A DNA stretch of 64,000 bases from SZUA-38 sp965212525. Its GTDB lineage: Bacteria; Pseudomonadota; Gammaproteobacteria; Xanthomonadales; SZUA-38. Shown piece by piece: positions 24,842 to 34,246 of this stretch (positions are counted from its first letter, which is position 1; the number at the start of each line of letters is the position of its first letter). The notes beneath the pieces are model-generated. The model saw only the letters and a list, made by a program, of their open reading frames with translations. It had not been told where the DNA came from and did not search any database. The position numbers were made by a program, and so were the translations under genes. Location of the stretch: the NCBI GenBank assembly GCA_965212525.1, contig CBDBVC010000059.1:62001-126000 (forward strand), written 5' to 3'.

Positions 24842-27040
24842 ATGAACAGCAAACAACCTTCCAGTGAATTCTGGCTGTCCTCGACCAGTGTCAGTGCAGA
24901 TGATCGATCCCGCATCATTGCACTGCACGATGAGGCGACATCGTTTTTCGCGAACAATGCCGAATATCACCCTGATTCAGATACGGCAGCACACCTGAGA
25001 TCTGTACTTGACGTGCTGACAGGTCTGCAGGTGGATGCAGCCACCTGTCTGGCAATCATCATGTTCACCGTCAATGACGAGTGTGAGCATGTGCGAGAGA
25101 CAGAAGACGGATTCACAATGCCTGCAAGTCTCTCCGAGATGATGACTGGCATGGCACAGCAGTTTCCGGATGCCGCGGATATCGCTCAACAGCTCAAACA
25201 GATCACCCAGCTGGAAAATGACTATGACCCCGGCAAGTCGACCATTGAGGGTCTGAGGCGGTTGTTGCTGGCCCTGGTAAATGACGTGCGTGTGGTGACG
25301 GCGGCCATTTCGGATCGACTGGTGCACCTGAGGGAAGCAGTAAAACAGCCGGGCAGGCATGACCGCTTTGTCAGTCTGATCAGTGCCATCCACGCTCCGC
25401 TGGCGAATCGTCTTGGCGTCTGGCAGCTGAAATGGGAACTCGAAGATCTGGTGTTCAGATATCAGAAGCCGGATTCCTACCAGAAGATTGCCACACTCAT
25501 CGACGAGAAGCGTCGTGATCGTGAAGAATACATCTCATCACTGGTGAGCCTGATGTCTGAACGTCTGGCGAAAGCCGGAATCCCGGGTCAGGTCAAGGGA
25601 CGACCCAAGCATATCTACAGTATCTGGAAAAAGATGTCCGACAAGGGGCGTTCGTTTGATGAGCTGTATGATGTCAGGGCCATTCGCATCCTGGTTGATG
25701 AAGTCGATCAGTGCTACTCGGTGCTGGGTCTTGTGCATGCCGAGTGGAAGCCGGTACCTGGCGAGTTTGATGACTACATCGCCAATCCCAAGGGCAACAA
25801 TTACCAGTCTCTTCATACTGCGGTGTTCGGTCCTGCCGGCAAAACAGTCGAGATCCAGATCCGAACACACCAGATGCACGAACATGCAGAGCTCGGCGTT
25901 GCAGCCCACTGGCAGTACAAGGAGGGTGGCCGGCTCGACAGTCATTACCACAGCAAGGTCAACTGGATGCGTCACCTGCTCGAATCAGGTCAGGATGACT
26001 CAGGTAACGAGCTGCTGGAGGAGTTTTCGCCCGGCCAGAATGATGAGCGAATTTATGTGCTGACGCCGAAAGGGGATGTCATCGATGTCCGTGCCGGTGC
26101 TACCGTGCTCGATTTCGCCTATCACATCCACACCGATGTCGGTCATCGCTGTCGTGGAGCCAAGGTCAATGGACGTATCATGCCGCTGGACACCGAGCTC
26201 AGGCATGGACAGCGCGTCGAAATTCTCACGGCCAACAATGCGGAACCCTCTCGTGACTGGATGGTTCCCCGGCTGGGATACCTCAACAGCGCCAGGGCGC
26301 GCTCCAAGGTTCGGCAATGGTTCAAGCAAAAGGATCGTGACAGGAACATCGCCGAGGGACGTGAAATCCTGGATCGTGAACTCAAGCGGCTGGCTGTGAA
26401 ACCAAAGGACCTGGACGATATCCTGTCGCGCTTCAAACTGCCCGATCCTGATGCGTTGTATGTCGCAGTCGGCGTACATGAGATCACTGTGGGCCAGATC
26501 GCGGCCGCTTTGCAGGAACTGGCTGAAAAGGACATCCAGTCCGACGATACCCTGCCTCTGACTCGGACGCCTGAGCACAAGCCGGATAGCGGTGGCGGCG
26601 TGCTGATCGAAGGTGTCGGGCGTCTGATGACGACTATGGCTGGCTGCTGCAACCCCGTTCCCGGCGATGACATCATCGGATTCATCACCCGAACCCGGGG
26701 CGTGAGTGTTCATCGCTCGGATTGCAGCAACGTGAATCAGTTACTGACCAATGAAGCCGAACGCATGATCGAGGTGTCCTGGCGTAATCAGTCAGATGAA
26801 CGCTATCAGGCCGACATTCGCATCACGGCTTACAATCGCAAGGGACTGATCCGTGATATTGGCCACATTCTCAACATGGGTGGCAGTGACGTTTCCACAA
26901 TGCAGACTCGCGTTGATGAGCAGCAGGGTGAGGCCGAGTTTCTGCTCTCTATCCGAGTCCAGGATTTCGAGCACCTCAGTCTTCTGATCAGCAGGCTGCA
27001 GTCGATGTCGAACATTATTGACGTCAGGCGTGTCGGATAG
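24842..27040 (+). CDS. relA: GTP pyrophosphokinase RelA (ppGpp synthetase I)
   Basis: RelA makes (p)ppGpp on ribosomes stalled by uncharged tRNA. The 732-residue protein has an N-terminal HD-like region that lacks the HDxxED hydrolase residues, as in RelA but not SpoT. A synthetase domain begins at KGRPKHIYSIWKKM (about 252) and contains EFDDYIANPKGNNYQSLHTAV. A TGS domain starts near 400 (YVLTPKGDVIDV), a zinc-finger/CC region with GCCNPVPGDDIIGF near 600, and an ACT domain from about 653. The length agrees with E. coli RelA (744). A terminator precedes it, and a weak -10 (TACAAT, 24790-24795) lies 46 bases before the ATG. Confidence 0.94.
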   Translation: MNSKQPSSEFWLSSTSVSADDRSRIIALHDEATSFFANNAEYHPDSDTAAHLRSVLDVLTGLQVDAATCLAIIMFTVNDECEHVRETEDGFTMPASLSEMMTGMAQQFPDAADIAQQLKQITQLENDYDPGKSTIEGLRRLLLALVNDVRVVTAAISDRLVHLREAVKQPGRHDRFVSLISAIHAPLANRLGVWQLKWELEDLVFRYQKPDSYQKIATLIDEKRRDREEYISSLVSLMSERLAKAGIPGQVKGRPKHIYSIWKKMSDKGRSFDELYDVRAIRILVDEVDQCYSVLGLVHAEWKPVPGEFDDYIANPKGNNYQSLHTAVFGPAGKTVEIQIRTHQMHEHAELGVAAHWQYKEGGRLDSHYHSKVNWMRHLLESGQDDSGNELLEEFSPGQNDERIYVLTPKGDVIDVRAGATVLDFAYHIHTDVGHRCRGAKVNGRIMPLDTELRHGQRVEILTANNAEPSRDWMVPRLGYLNSARARSKVRQWFKQKDRDRNIAEGREILDRELKRLAVKPKDLDDILSRFKLPDPDALYVAVGVHEITVGQIAAALQELAEKDIQSDDTLPLTRTPEHKPDSGGGVLIEGVGRLMTTMAGCCNPVPGDDIIGFITRTRGVSVHRSDCSNVNQLLTNEAERMIEVSWRNQSDERYQADIRITAYNRKGLIRDIGHILNMGGSDVSTMQTRVDEQQGEAEFLLSIRVQDFEHLSLLISRLQSMSNIIDVRRVG

Positions 27041-27195
27041 CCGTTTCAACCCGTCGCATTTCATGCCTCATACAGGCGCGAACAACAAGCAAGTTAGGCC
27101 AGAATGAAATATACTGCGGTTTCAAAGGGAACTGTCAGTCGAGGAATCCGTGCCAGCAACACATTCCCGGGCTGAAAAGAGGCGATAGGCAGATT

Positions 27196-29676
27196 TTGCT
27201 TGAGATACCAGGTTATATCATTGAGCACGAGTTAGGGCGGGGAGGCATGGCGACGGTATACGCCGCCATACAGCAATCCGTCCAGCGACCGGTCGCCCTC
27301 AAGGTCATGTCACCCGTGTTGCTGGTAGATCAGACATTCAGTGAACGGTTCATTCGTGAAGCACGAATCGCGGCCAATCTGCACCATCCTAATATTGTCT
27401 CGATCCACGATGTAGGTGTTCACCAGGATCATCACTACACGGCGATGGAATTGCTCGAAGGCGGTGATCTTGCCGACCGACTGGAGCAACCTCTGGATAT
27501 ACGCACGGCTCTGATGATCATGATGGAGCTGTGTCAGGCACTCGATTACGCCCATTCCAAGGGATTCATTCATCGCGATGTCAAACCCGAGAATATCCTG
27601 TTTCGTGAAGATGGCTCTGCAATCCTGACCGATTTCGGGATTGCCCGTGCACTAAATTCCAGCACACAAATGACGAAGACCGGCGCCATTATCGGAACCC
27701 CCCAGTACATGAGTCCGGAACAGGCACGCGGTCGTGAAATCGATGGTCGTTCCGATCTTTATGCCCTGGGCATCGTGTTCTATGAAATGCTGACCGGCGA
27801 TGCGCCCTACAAGGGCGCTGACTCGATCACTGTTGGTATCAAGCACATCACCGAACCGGTGCCGGTCCTGCCCGATGACCTGATCTATGCCCAGGGAATC
27901 CTGAACCTTTTCCTCGCAAAGAACCCAGATGAACGGTATCAGTGCGGCATGGATGCCTACAAGGACCTGAAGATTCTTCAGAAGCGAATGAATCTCGATA
28001 GTGGAGTGTTCGTGGCAGCCGGACATGATCATTCTGCCGAAGCGGTTCAGCAGCCGGTGCCGCATGAACGAGCTGATTCACCTGTTGATCTTGCAGAAAC
28101 GGTGGCGATGGAATCGCCGACTGAAATTCGATCACCCGAAGCGCAGGAACCGGCGATCGGTAACATGTCTGATCTTGATGCCGTCACCTCAAAGTCACGC
28201 CCATCGAGGCACGCATCTCGCGTTGTCAACCAGCAAACCAGGGAGAAGAAGGGCTGGGTCGGCAAATTCGTGATCATCATTCTCGTTGCTGCAGTGGCCG
28301 CTGGCATCTGGCAGAAAGATCGACTGATGGCCTGGCCACCGCTGGCAGGTCTGTTGCAGTCGATGGGGATCGCTGAGGACAACAGCGAGCAATCCACACA
28401 GCAGGATTCAGTTGTGGTGAATCAATCAGACAGGCCAGCAACCGGCAGCGATAGGTCTGCAAACGATTCAACGACCGGTGCAGACAGTACCGTGTCGAAT
28501 GATGATCGCCCTGGTGGAGGAACATCAGCGGACAATACAGCGGCAGGTCAGGATGAAACACAGTACAGCGGCAAGATCCAGGAGCTGCTGAACGAGGCAC
28601 TGACACTGGAAAGCCAGGGCAATCAGGTGCTGCCAATCAATGACAATGCACTGGTCAAGTATCAGACCATACTCGAACTGGAGCCAGATCATCCGGCAGC
28701 ATCAGCCGCGATCGCACGAATTCAGACCAGCCTGCTCAACCAGCTCGAACGTGCGCTGGCATCCAATGACGATGCCCAGGCCAGTGAGCTGGTCAGTCAG
28801 CTGTCGCTGATGATGCCAGAATCGGAATTGACAGAAATTCGCCGTCAACTGGTACAGGCGGAGCGACGACGCAAGGAAGCCGACATCGAACGACAAAAAC
28901 AGGCCATGATCATGGATCTGCTGGCTCGGGCTGACCGTGCCATCAGCAACAACCGACTGAGTCAGCCGGAGGATGACAACGCGATTCTGTATCTCAGTCA
29001 GATCGACGACGTTGATCCGGGCAACACTGCAGTCACAACACGCAAGAAACAGGTAGCACAGAAGTTCAGAACCGCTGCCGCATCACTGCTTGAAAGTGAT
29101 GAGCTTGAAACCGCGGAAACTCAATTGAACATCGCTGCAGGCCTTGATCCCGGATCTGCCCAGCTGTCTCGCTTGAGAGAGCGTCTCAAACTGTACCAGC
29201 AGCAGCGACTGCTAAACACGGTGACAGCAGCTCAGCGCGAACAGATCAGTACACTGCTGCAGCGGGCAGGCGCGGCCATGGAGAATGGAAACCTGATGTC
29301 ACCTCCGGGCGATTCCGTTTATGATCACCTCAAGGCCATTCTGCGCATCGACCCGGACCAGGCAGAAGCCCGAAGCAGGTTGAGTGATCTTGCAAGACGC
29401 CTGCTGAGCAATTCCAGGGATTCACTGGCAGCACAGCAGTACCGGCAGGCACTTGAGCAGTTCAGAGCAGCTGAACAGAGCGATTCATCAATAAGCCAAC
29501 TCTCGATAGTTCGCAGGGAGCTGACGCTGGGACTGGTGAGCTGGATCGAGGGTCTCATCGATGCCGGTCAGCTGGCAAGTGCGGAAACCATGCTGGGTGA
29601 ACTCAGTGATCTGGATCCCGGGCTGGATGACATAAACCGATTGCAGTTGCGCTTGAACCTGGCCCGTGAGGGGTGA
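27196..29676 (+). CDS. Membrane Ser/Thr protein kinase with three C-terminal repeats
   Basis: The 826-residue protein starts with a complete Hanks-type kinase: glycine loop GRGGMATVY (14-22), Lys36, HRDVKPEN (126-133) with catalytic Asp128, DFG at 146-148, and GTPQYMSPEQ. A low-complexity linker follows, then one membrane helix (about 354-372) and a periplasmic part. That part contains three repeats starting near residues 460, 571 and 683, each with a pattern of helix, Gly/Asn, Pro, Asp-Asn-Ala, and IL-(D/E)-(P/L)-DP, so about 111 residues per unit. The TPR-like repeats probably sense or bind an envelope component. TTG at 27196 is the likely start; it leaves exactly the usual few residues before the kinase domain. 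No cognate phosphatase is adjacent. Confidence 0.88.
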   Translation: MLEIPGYIIEHELGRGGMATVYAAIQQSVQRPVALKVMSPVLLVDQTFSERFIREARIAANLHHPNIVSIHDVGVHQDHHYTAMELLEGGDLADRLEQPLDIRTALMIMMELCQALDYAHSKGFIHRDVKPENILFREDGSAILTDFGIARALNSSTQMTKTGAIIGTPQYMSPEQARGREIDGRSDLYALGIVFYEMLTGDAPYKGADSITVGIKHITEPVPVLPDDLIYAQGILNLFLAKNPDERYQCGMDAYKDLKILQKRMNLDSGVFVAAGHDHSAEAVQQPVPHERADSPVDLAETVAMESPTEIRSPEAQEPAIGNMSDLDAVTSKSRPSRHASRVVNQQTREKKGWVGKFVIIILVAAVAAGIWQKDRLMAWPPLAGLLQSMGIAEDNSEQSTQQDSVVVNQSDRPATGSDRSANDSTTGADSTVSNDDRPGGGTSADNTAAGQDETQYSGKIQELLNEALTLESQGNQVLPINDNALVKYQTILELEPDHPAASAAIARIQTSLLNQLERALASNDDAQASELVSQLSLMMPESELTEIRRQLVQAERRRKEADIERQKQAMIMDLLARADRAISNNRLSQPEDDNAILYLSQIDDVDPGNTAVTTRKKQVAQKFRTAAASLLESDELETAETQLNIAAGLDPGSAQLSRLRERLKLYQQQRLLNTVTAAQREQISTLLQRAGAAMENGNLMSPPGDSVYDHLKAILRIDPDQAEARSRLSDLARRLLSNSRDSLAAQQYRQALEQFRAAEQSDSSISQLSIVRRELTLGLVSWIEGLIDAGQLASAETMLGELSDLDPGLDDINRLQLRLNLAREG

Positions 29677-29685
29677 TACTAACGG

Positions 29686-31998
29686 TCAGCGCGGATCTTC
29701 GTAAGCCGCTTTCTTGAAGTTGATCATGCGTTCTGCCGATTCCCTTGCGGCGTTGAATGAGAAGTATTTCTCCACATTCTGCAGGCCGTGTTCAGACAGG
29801 CGGTTCCAGAGAACCTCATTACTGTATAGGCGGCACACGGCTTCTGCGAATGCCTCGGGCGTGTCGCCCACCAGCACGTTCAGTCCATCTTCACTGTACA
29901 TGCCCTCGACACCCACCGATGTGGCCACAACCGGCTGGCCGTAACTCATGCTGGTATTGATCTTGCCCTTGACGCCGGCACCAAAGCGCAACGGTGCCAC
30001 AGCAACCCTGACACCGTCGAGGAACGGTTCCAGATCCTCGACATAGCCGTGATAGATGACGCCGTCCTGCGCCAGTCGCGTGACTTCAGGTGGTGCCTTG
30101 CTGCCGATGATGTGAAATTTCACATCGGGCAGTTTGCGCCGGATCAGTGGGAAGACCTCATTGACGAAGTAAATCACCGCATCCACGTTTGGCGGGTGCT
30201 GGTAACCGCCGACAAACATGATGTCAGAACGCTCTGACCAGGAGGTTCTGTTGCCGACCACATCAACGATGGTTGCAACGATCTCGACACTGAGGTTGGG
30301 ATCAATCTGTGCCAGGTAATCTTTTTCAAATGGACTCACCACCAGTGTCAGGTCTGCCTGTGATGCCACAGCCAGTTCCTTCTGCCTGGTCAGTTCGGCT
30401 TGTGCGTGAATCTGTTCATCCTGTTTCAGTTCCGCCTGTCTCAGTTCACGAAGGAAATGCAGATCGACCGTATCGAATACCAGTTTGGCGTGCGGTGCAT
30501 ACTTCTCGATCAGCCTGATGTAATTTTCGGCAATGTAGTAACGGCTGACGATAATGGTTTCAAAGCGTCTGCCGTGTGCCTCCAGAAACTCCTCTGGAGA
30601 CTTGAGGTAAGGGGCGTACCAGACTTCCACACCCATTTGCTGAAGCCGGTCAGTGGCACCCTCGACCCACGCACGGTTGTCGGCAAAGAAGGTGATTCTG
30701 CAATTGAGATCGTTCAGGATCGAGAACAGGTTGACCATGCGGATCGAACCGGCATCCTGACTGATATCGGGCGTGGTGGCATCGATCACCAGCACTTCAC
30801 GCTGACTGCGATGCGACCTGGCCAGTTCGATATCGATACCACTGCGCGGGTTGCTGATCAGCGTCTGATGCCACTTTTCATGAAACTTGGTCTGATTGAT
30901 CAGCTGGTAGCGCTTGGTGCCCGATGCTGTGTCTGTTCCCGAGGTGATGCCCTCGTAATGTGTCACCACCGAGCGTGGCTGGTAGTAGGGTTTGAGTCCA
31001 TGCGAACGAACCTCGAACGCCAGATCGACATCTTCGTAATAGGCGGGTGCAAATCGGGTGTCAAAACCACCGATAGCCTCGAATGTGTCACGTCGAATCA
31101 TGATTGCTGCACCGGAACAGTAATCCACCTCCCGCAGATAATTGAAGCGTGGGTCATCCGGGTCTTCGAACTTGCCGTAGTTCCAGCCACTGGCATCATT
31201 GAAGATGATGCCACCGGCTTCCTGCAGCTTGCCGTCAGGGTAGATCAGTTTTGAACCGACCAGTCCGGCATCCGGTCGTTTTTCGAACACTTCCAGCAGT
31301 GTATCGAGCCAGTGATCGGCGACTGCGGTGTCGTTGTTGAGAAAGAACACATAATCGCCTCGTGCCTCTGCAGCACCACGATTGCAGGTGATGACAAAGC
31401 CACGGTTTTCGGGGTTGCGAATGTAATTGATGCCATTGAATTGTGCCAGCATCAGTTCGGTGTCGTCTGACGAGGCATCATCAACAACGATCACTTCGAA
31501 ACTGCAGTCGTTTTCGGCCTGCAATATGGAGCTCAGGCACTGATGTGTGTGGGCAAACTGGTTGTAGACCGGTATCACGACACTGACCCGGGGTTGTTCA
31601 ACGCTCTCGAATTCGAGAATTTCGAGCGGATCGGAGGTGACGATCCTGGCCTTGCCGGTACGGAATCGTTCCTGTGGTCTGAGCTCGCTGGAGATTCGGC
31701 TGAATGTGCCTTTCAGGCCCCGCGTTTTCATTGACGATACGGTACGTCCCATCAGCATCGGGCCACGTCTGATCCAGTAGGCACTGCGTGCAGCGATGCG
31801 GTGAGACAGACGACTCAGATAGCGCAGCGGTTTGGTCAGTTTCCAGCTGCGGGAATTGACCACACTCATGTAACGTTCAGTCAGTTCTTCGATTTCACGT
31901 TGCCTGTGTTCCAGTCCTGCCTGTTTTTCCTGATTATCCAGATCCAGTTTTTCGTAGGCCTTCTGCAGCTCGATACGCAGGATTTCCAGCTTGCCCAA
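29686..31998 (-). CDS. Open C-terminal fragment: GT2 plus GT4 glycosyltransferase
   Basis: This 770-codon open frame is the intact 3' part of the broken gene. It begins inside the coiled coil. A GT2 (GT-A) domain follows with VSVVIPVYNQF, VVDDASSDD and the FLNNDTAV metal-site segment (about residues 135-375), then a GT4 (GT-B) domain with FVGGYQHPPNVDAV and FGAGVKGKI (about 395-765). Both active sites look complete, so the fragment could be functional if translated from the TTG at 31998 or another internal start. It has no ribosome site of its own that I can see, which supports its being part of the longer gene. Confidence 0.7.
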   Translation of the reverse strand: MGKLEILRIELQKAYEKLDLDNQEKQAGLEHRQREIEELTERYMSVVNSRSWKLTKPLRYLSRLSHRIAARSAYWIRRGPMLMGRTVSSMKTRGLKGTFSRISSELRPQERFRTGKARIVTSDPLEILEFESVEQPRVSVVIPVYNQFAHTHQCLSSILQAENDCSFEVIVVDDASSDDTELMLAQFNGINYIRNPENRGFVITCNRGAAEARGDYVFFLNNDTAVADHWLDTLLEVFEKRPDAGLVGSKLIYPDGKLQEAGGIIFNDASGWNYGKFEDPDDPRFNYLREVDYCSGAAIMIRRDTFEAIGGFDTRFAPAYYEDVDLAFEVRSHGLKPYYQPRSVVTHYEGITSGTDTASGTKRYQLINQTKFHEKWHQTLISNPRSGIDIELARSHRSQREVLVIDATTPDISQDAGSIRMVNLFSILNDLNCRITFFADNRAWVEGATDRLQQMGVEVWYAPYLKSPEEFLEAHGRRFETIIVSRYYIAENYIRLIEKYAPHAKLVFDTVDLHFLRELRQAELKQDEQIHAQAELTRQKELAVASQADLTLVVSPFEKDYLAQIDPNLSVEIVATIVDVVGNRTSWSERSDIMFVGGYQHPPNVDAVIYFVNEVFPLIRRKLPDVKFHIIGSKAPPEVTRLAQDGVIYHGYVEDLEPFLDGVRVAVAPLRFGAGVKGKINTSMSYGQPVVATSVGVEGMYSEDGLNVLVGDTPEAFAEAVCRLYSNEVLWNRLSEHGLQNVEKYFSFNAARESAERMINFKKAAYEDPR

Positions 31999-32572
31999 AC
32001 TGATCCTTGGTGTACAGCAGCTCGTCCTGAAGGCTGGTGGCCCAGGCCAGCTTGTCCTCCAGCTGGGTGTTCAGGTCATGTGCCCACTGTGCACGACGGT
32101 GCAGTTCGGTTTGCTGCTTATCCACCTGCGATGACAGGCTGCTGGTACGCGATTCAAACCAGTCCCGATCAGCACTGAGTTTCAGACAGCTGGGCATCGG
32201 TCAGCGTGAAAATGACGTACTGAGTAGCGCAATGGCGCCTTGATATCTGACGGGAATATCGCATCGTAACGCTCAGTCATGGATTGCAGCGTTTGCTTGT
32301 CAGCGGCGAATGCAGATGAAGTGATCGAACCCAGTAACTCAGGGCTTTCATGCAGCTGTCTGATTTTCTCAGCGATGGTTGCGGCATCGGGCCTGCAGAG
32401 GAATCCGGATTTTCCGTCTTCGATACGGTTGCGGAAACTTCCGACTGCTGTGGCAATCACAGGTACTCCCAGCTGCCTCATCTCGCTCAGGGTATAGCTG
32501 AATGTTTCCGAGACGACGGACATCAACAGGGCAAGATCCGGCTGGATGACCGAGATCAGTTCAGGCAGCCTT

Positions 32573-34165
32573 TCACGCTCGTAATCCATGATGATGTGAA
32601 ACCGAGGACATGCCAAAGAATTCCTCGGCATCCTTGCCCGAGCCCAGTAACCAGAAATCGGCGATGTCGGCACAGGATTCGACCAGAGGTGTGAGCAGGT
32701 GTTTGCCCTTGACGTCACTGAGTCGACCGGGAATGAGTATTCTGAGTTTCCGCAGGCCGGGATCTGCTGGCAGTCCCAGCGGTTTCTGTCGCGTCAGCGG
32801 TGTTGCTCCGTGCGGAATGACATGGATCCCGGCGGGGTCCAGGTTCGAATCTATCTTGACCAGATTGTTGATCACCGATTGATCCGGGGCGACCAGAACG
32901 GTGTTGGGCCGTTTCAGCTTGCTGATCAGTAACTGGCGCAATCTGATCCACTGCTCAGCCGTACGGTTCGACAACTTGCGATGATGCTGTTCCCGTTGAT
33001 TCTGATCACTCTCATCAACCAGTCTGCGGGCAGTCTGCTCTCTCGATAATTCATCGATGGCGATATCCAGACGGGGCCAGTAGGGAAAGTAGTCATGAAA
33101 CACCACCAGTGTCGGGCACTGCTGGTCAAGAATTTCGGTACTGTGACCGATCAGAGAGGAGATCACGATCTGTTCTACATGATATCGAGTCATGACATCT
33201 TCAATGATCATGTGGTATTCGCGTGAGCTGTCAGCCGTTGACGTGATGGGTTGTGTCAGTAACCAGCTGCCGAGCGGCGGCATATCAGGTTGATTGACCA
33301 TTGCCAGCTCGAACTTCTGTGCCGTGTTCAGGTTGTCGGATTCGGATGCTGATCGCAGCTGCAGATGATATCGGTCGGTCTGGATTGCTGCGATATTGTT
33401 GATCCACTCCTGTGTGCCGCCACCCCAGCTGTGGCTGACATGCAACTGAACGGGCTTCTTGTCGAGCCCGGGTAACGGGATCTGTGGCAAGCCCTCGGCG
33501 AGCATGTCGGTTGAGATCAATCGCAATCGAGACCGCAGTCGATTCAGAGCCGGTTGTTGCTGGACAGGGCGCGCATTCGAGGCCGACTTGTGGTGTACAT
33601 AAATGTCATCGCACAGGTAGGCAAGTTTGCCACGGACTGCCAGCTTGCGACTGAAATCCTGCCAGTCAGCAGCGGCGTGCAAGGCGGTACTGGTCTCCTC
33701 ATCAGGCCGCCTCCACAGGCTGCAGCAGGTCGCAGCCTGTTCAACAGCGGCCACCAGGTGTTCAGCGTAACAGAATACGAGCTGATCCATTCGGCGACTG
33801 TCAGTACTGGAATCCGATGTGCACGAGAATGGATTGAATCCGGTATCAAACGGATTCAGGGCAGACATCGACTGTGCATCAGCCACCGACAGCAATGCCT
33901 TTTGCAGGCGCTGCCAGCAGTCGGCCTGAACTTCGGCACCGGTTCGCAACAGCAGGATGTCCTTCTCTGGCTCACGTTGTGTCAGCGCCTTGAGTGCTGA
34001 CAGCGGATCGTCACTTCTGGTGCGTACATGAGGCACACGTGATTCGGTACGACGCACCCCGGCATGGACCAGGGCGGTCCTGGCCGGCACCGTCGACTCG
34101 ACACGCCTCAGCCAGGCATCTGTCAGGTCCTGTTCCGGACCCCAAATGGCAACCATCAATGACAT
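32573..34165 (-). CDS. Open N-terminal fragment of the broken glycosyltransferase
   Basis: This frame encodes about 530 residues: a GT2-like N-terminal region (about 1-170) without a clear DxD, then the acceptor half of a GT-B fold starting at LHVSHSWGGGTQEWI and containing VVFHDYFPYWP, a RILIPGRLSDVKGKHLL segment and the beginning of the donor half (WLLGSGKDAEE). It ends 15 codons after the first frame break. The rest of the GT-B domain continues in the frame running 32718 to 32182, which carries the conserved E-x7-E type segment ETFSYTLSE. Confidence 0.65.
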   Translation of the reverse strand: MSLMVAIWGPEQDLTDAWLRRVESTVPARTALVHAGVRRTESRVPHVRTRSDDPLSALKALTQREPEKDILLLRTGAEVQADCWQRLQKALLSVADAQSMSALNPFDTGFNPFSCTSDSSTDSRRMDQLVFCYAEHLVAAVEQAATCCSLWRRPDEETSTALHAAADWQDFSRKLAVRGKLAYLCDDIYVHHKSASNARPVQQQPALNRLRSRLRLISTDMLAEGLPQIPLPGLDKKPVQLHVSHSWGGGTQEWINNIAAIQTDRYHLQLRSASESDNLNTAQKFELAMVNQPDMPPLGSWLLTQPITSTADSSREYHMIIEDVMTRYHVEQIVISSLIGHSTEILDQQCPTLVVFHDYFPYWPRLDIAIDELSREQTARRLVDESDQNQREQHHRKLSNRTAEQWIRLRQLLISKLKRPNTVLVAPDQSVINNLVKIDSNLDPAGIHVIPHGATPLTRQKPLGLPADPGLRKLRILIPGRLSDVKGKHLLTPLVESCADIADFWLLGSGKDAEEFFGMSSVSHHHGLRA

Positions 34166-34196
34166 CGAGCGTGCATACTCCTGCGAGGCTTTAAAC

Positions 34197-34224
34197 GAAT
34201 CAGCACCCACCAGGGTGCTGATTC
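34197..34224 (-). terminator. Hairpin terminator downstream of the DUF4412-like gene
   Basis: GAATCAGCACCC (34197-34208) pairs perfectly with GGGTGCTGATTC (34213-34224) around a four-base loop, 12 pairs in all. On the minus strand it follows the stop at 34247 and precedes GTTTAAAG, a weak T-tract. It separates that gene from the glycosyltransferase gene. Confidence 0.65.
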
Positions 34225-34246
34225 AGGGTGATAAATCGGGTCGCTG

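Larger units (their letters stand above)
29686..34165 (-). pseudogene. Giant multidomain glycosyltransferase gene with four single-base insertions
   Basis: Successive minus-strand frames join into one protein of about 1491 residues if one base is removed at each of four short homopolymers: AAA 32599-32601, AAAA 32209-32212, TTT 32180-32182 and AAA 31997-31999 (plus-strand letters). In order it encodes a degenerate N-terminal GT2-like region, a GT4 domain split at the first break (GRLSDVKGKH, then SVVSETFSYTLSEMRQLGVPVIAT), a coiled coil crossed by three breaks, a second GT2 domain, and a C-terminal GT4 domain. Such proteins build surface polysaccharide or glycosylate proteins. I place the start at ATG 34165, because the GTG at 34210 sits inside a terminator hairpin. 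Either the gene is decaying or this stretch has sequence errors; all four changes are single-base insertions. Confidence 0.8.

Noticed and set aside
34166..34210. GTG 34210 as the start of the giant glycosyltransferase
   Set aside because: It falls inside the 12-pair hairpin that ends the upstream gene; ATG 34165 has AGGAG upstream.
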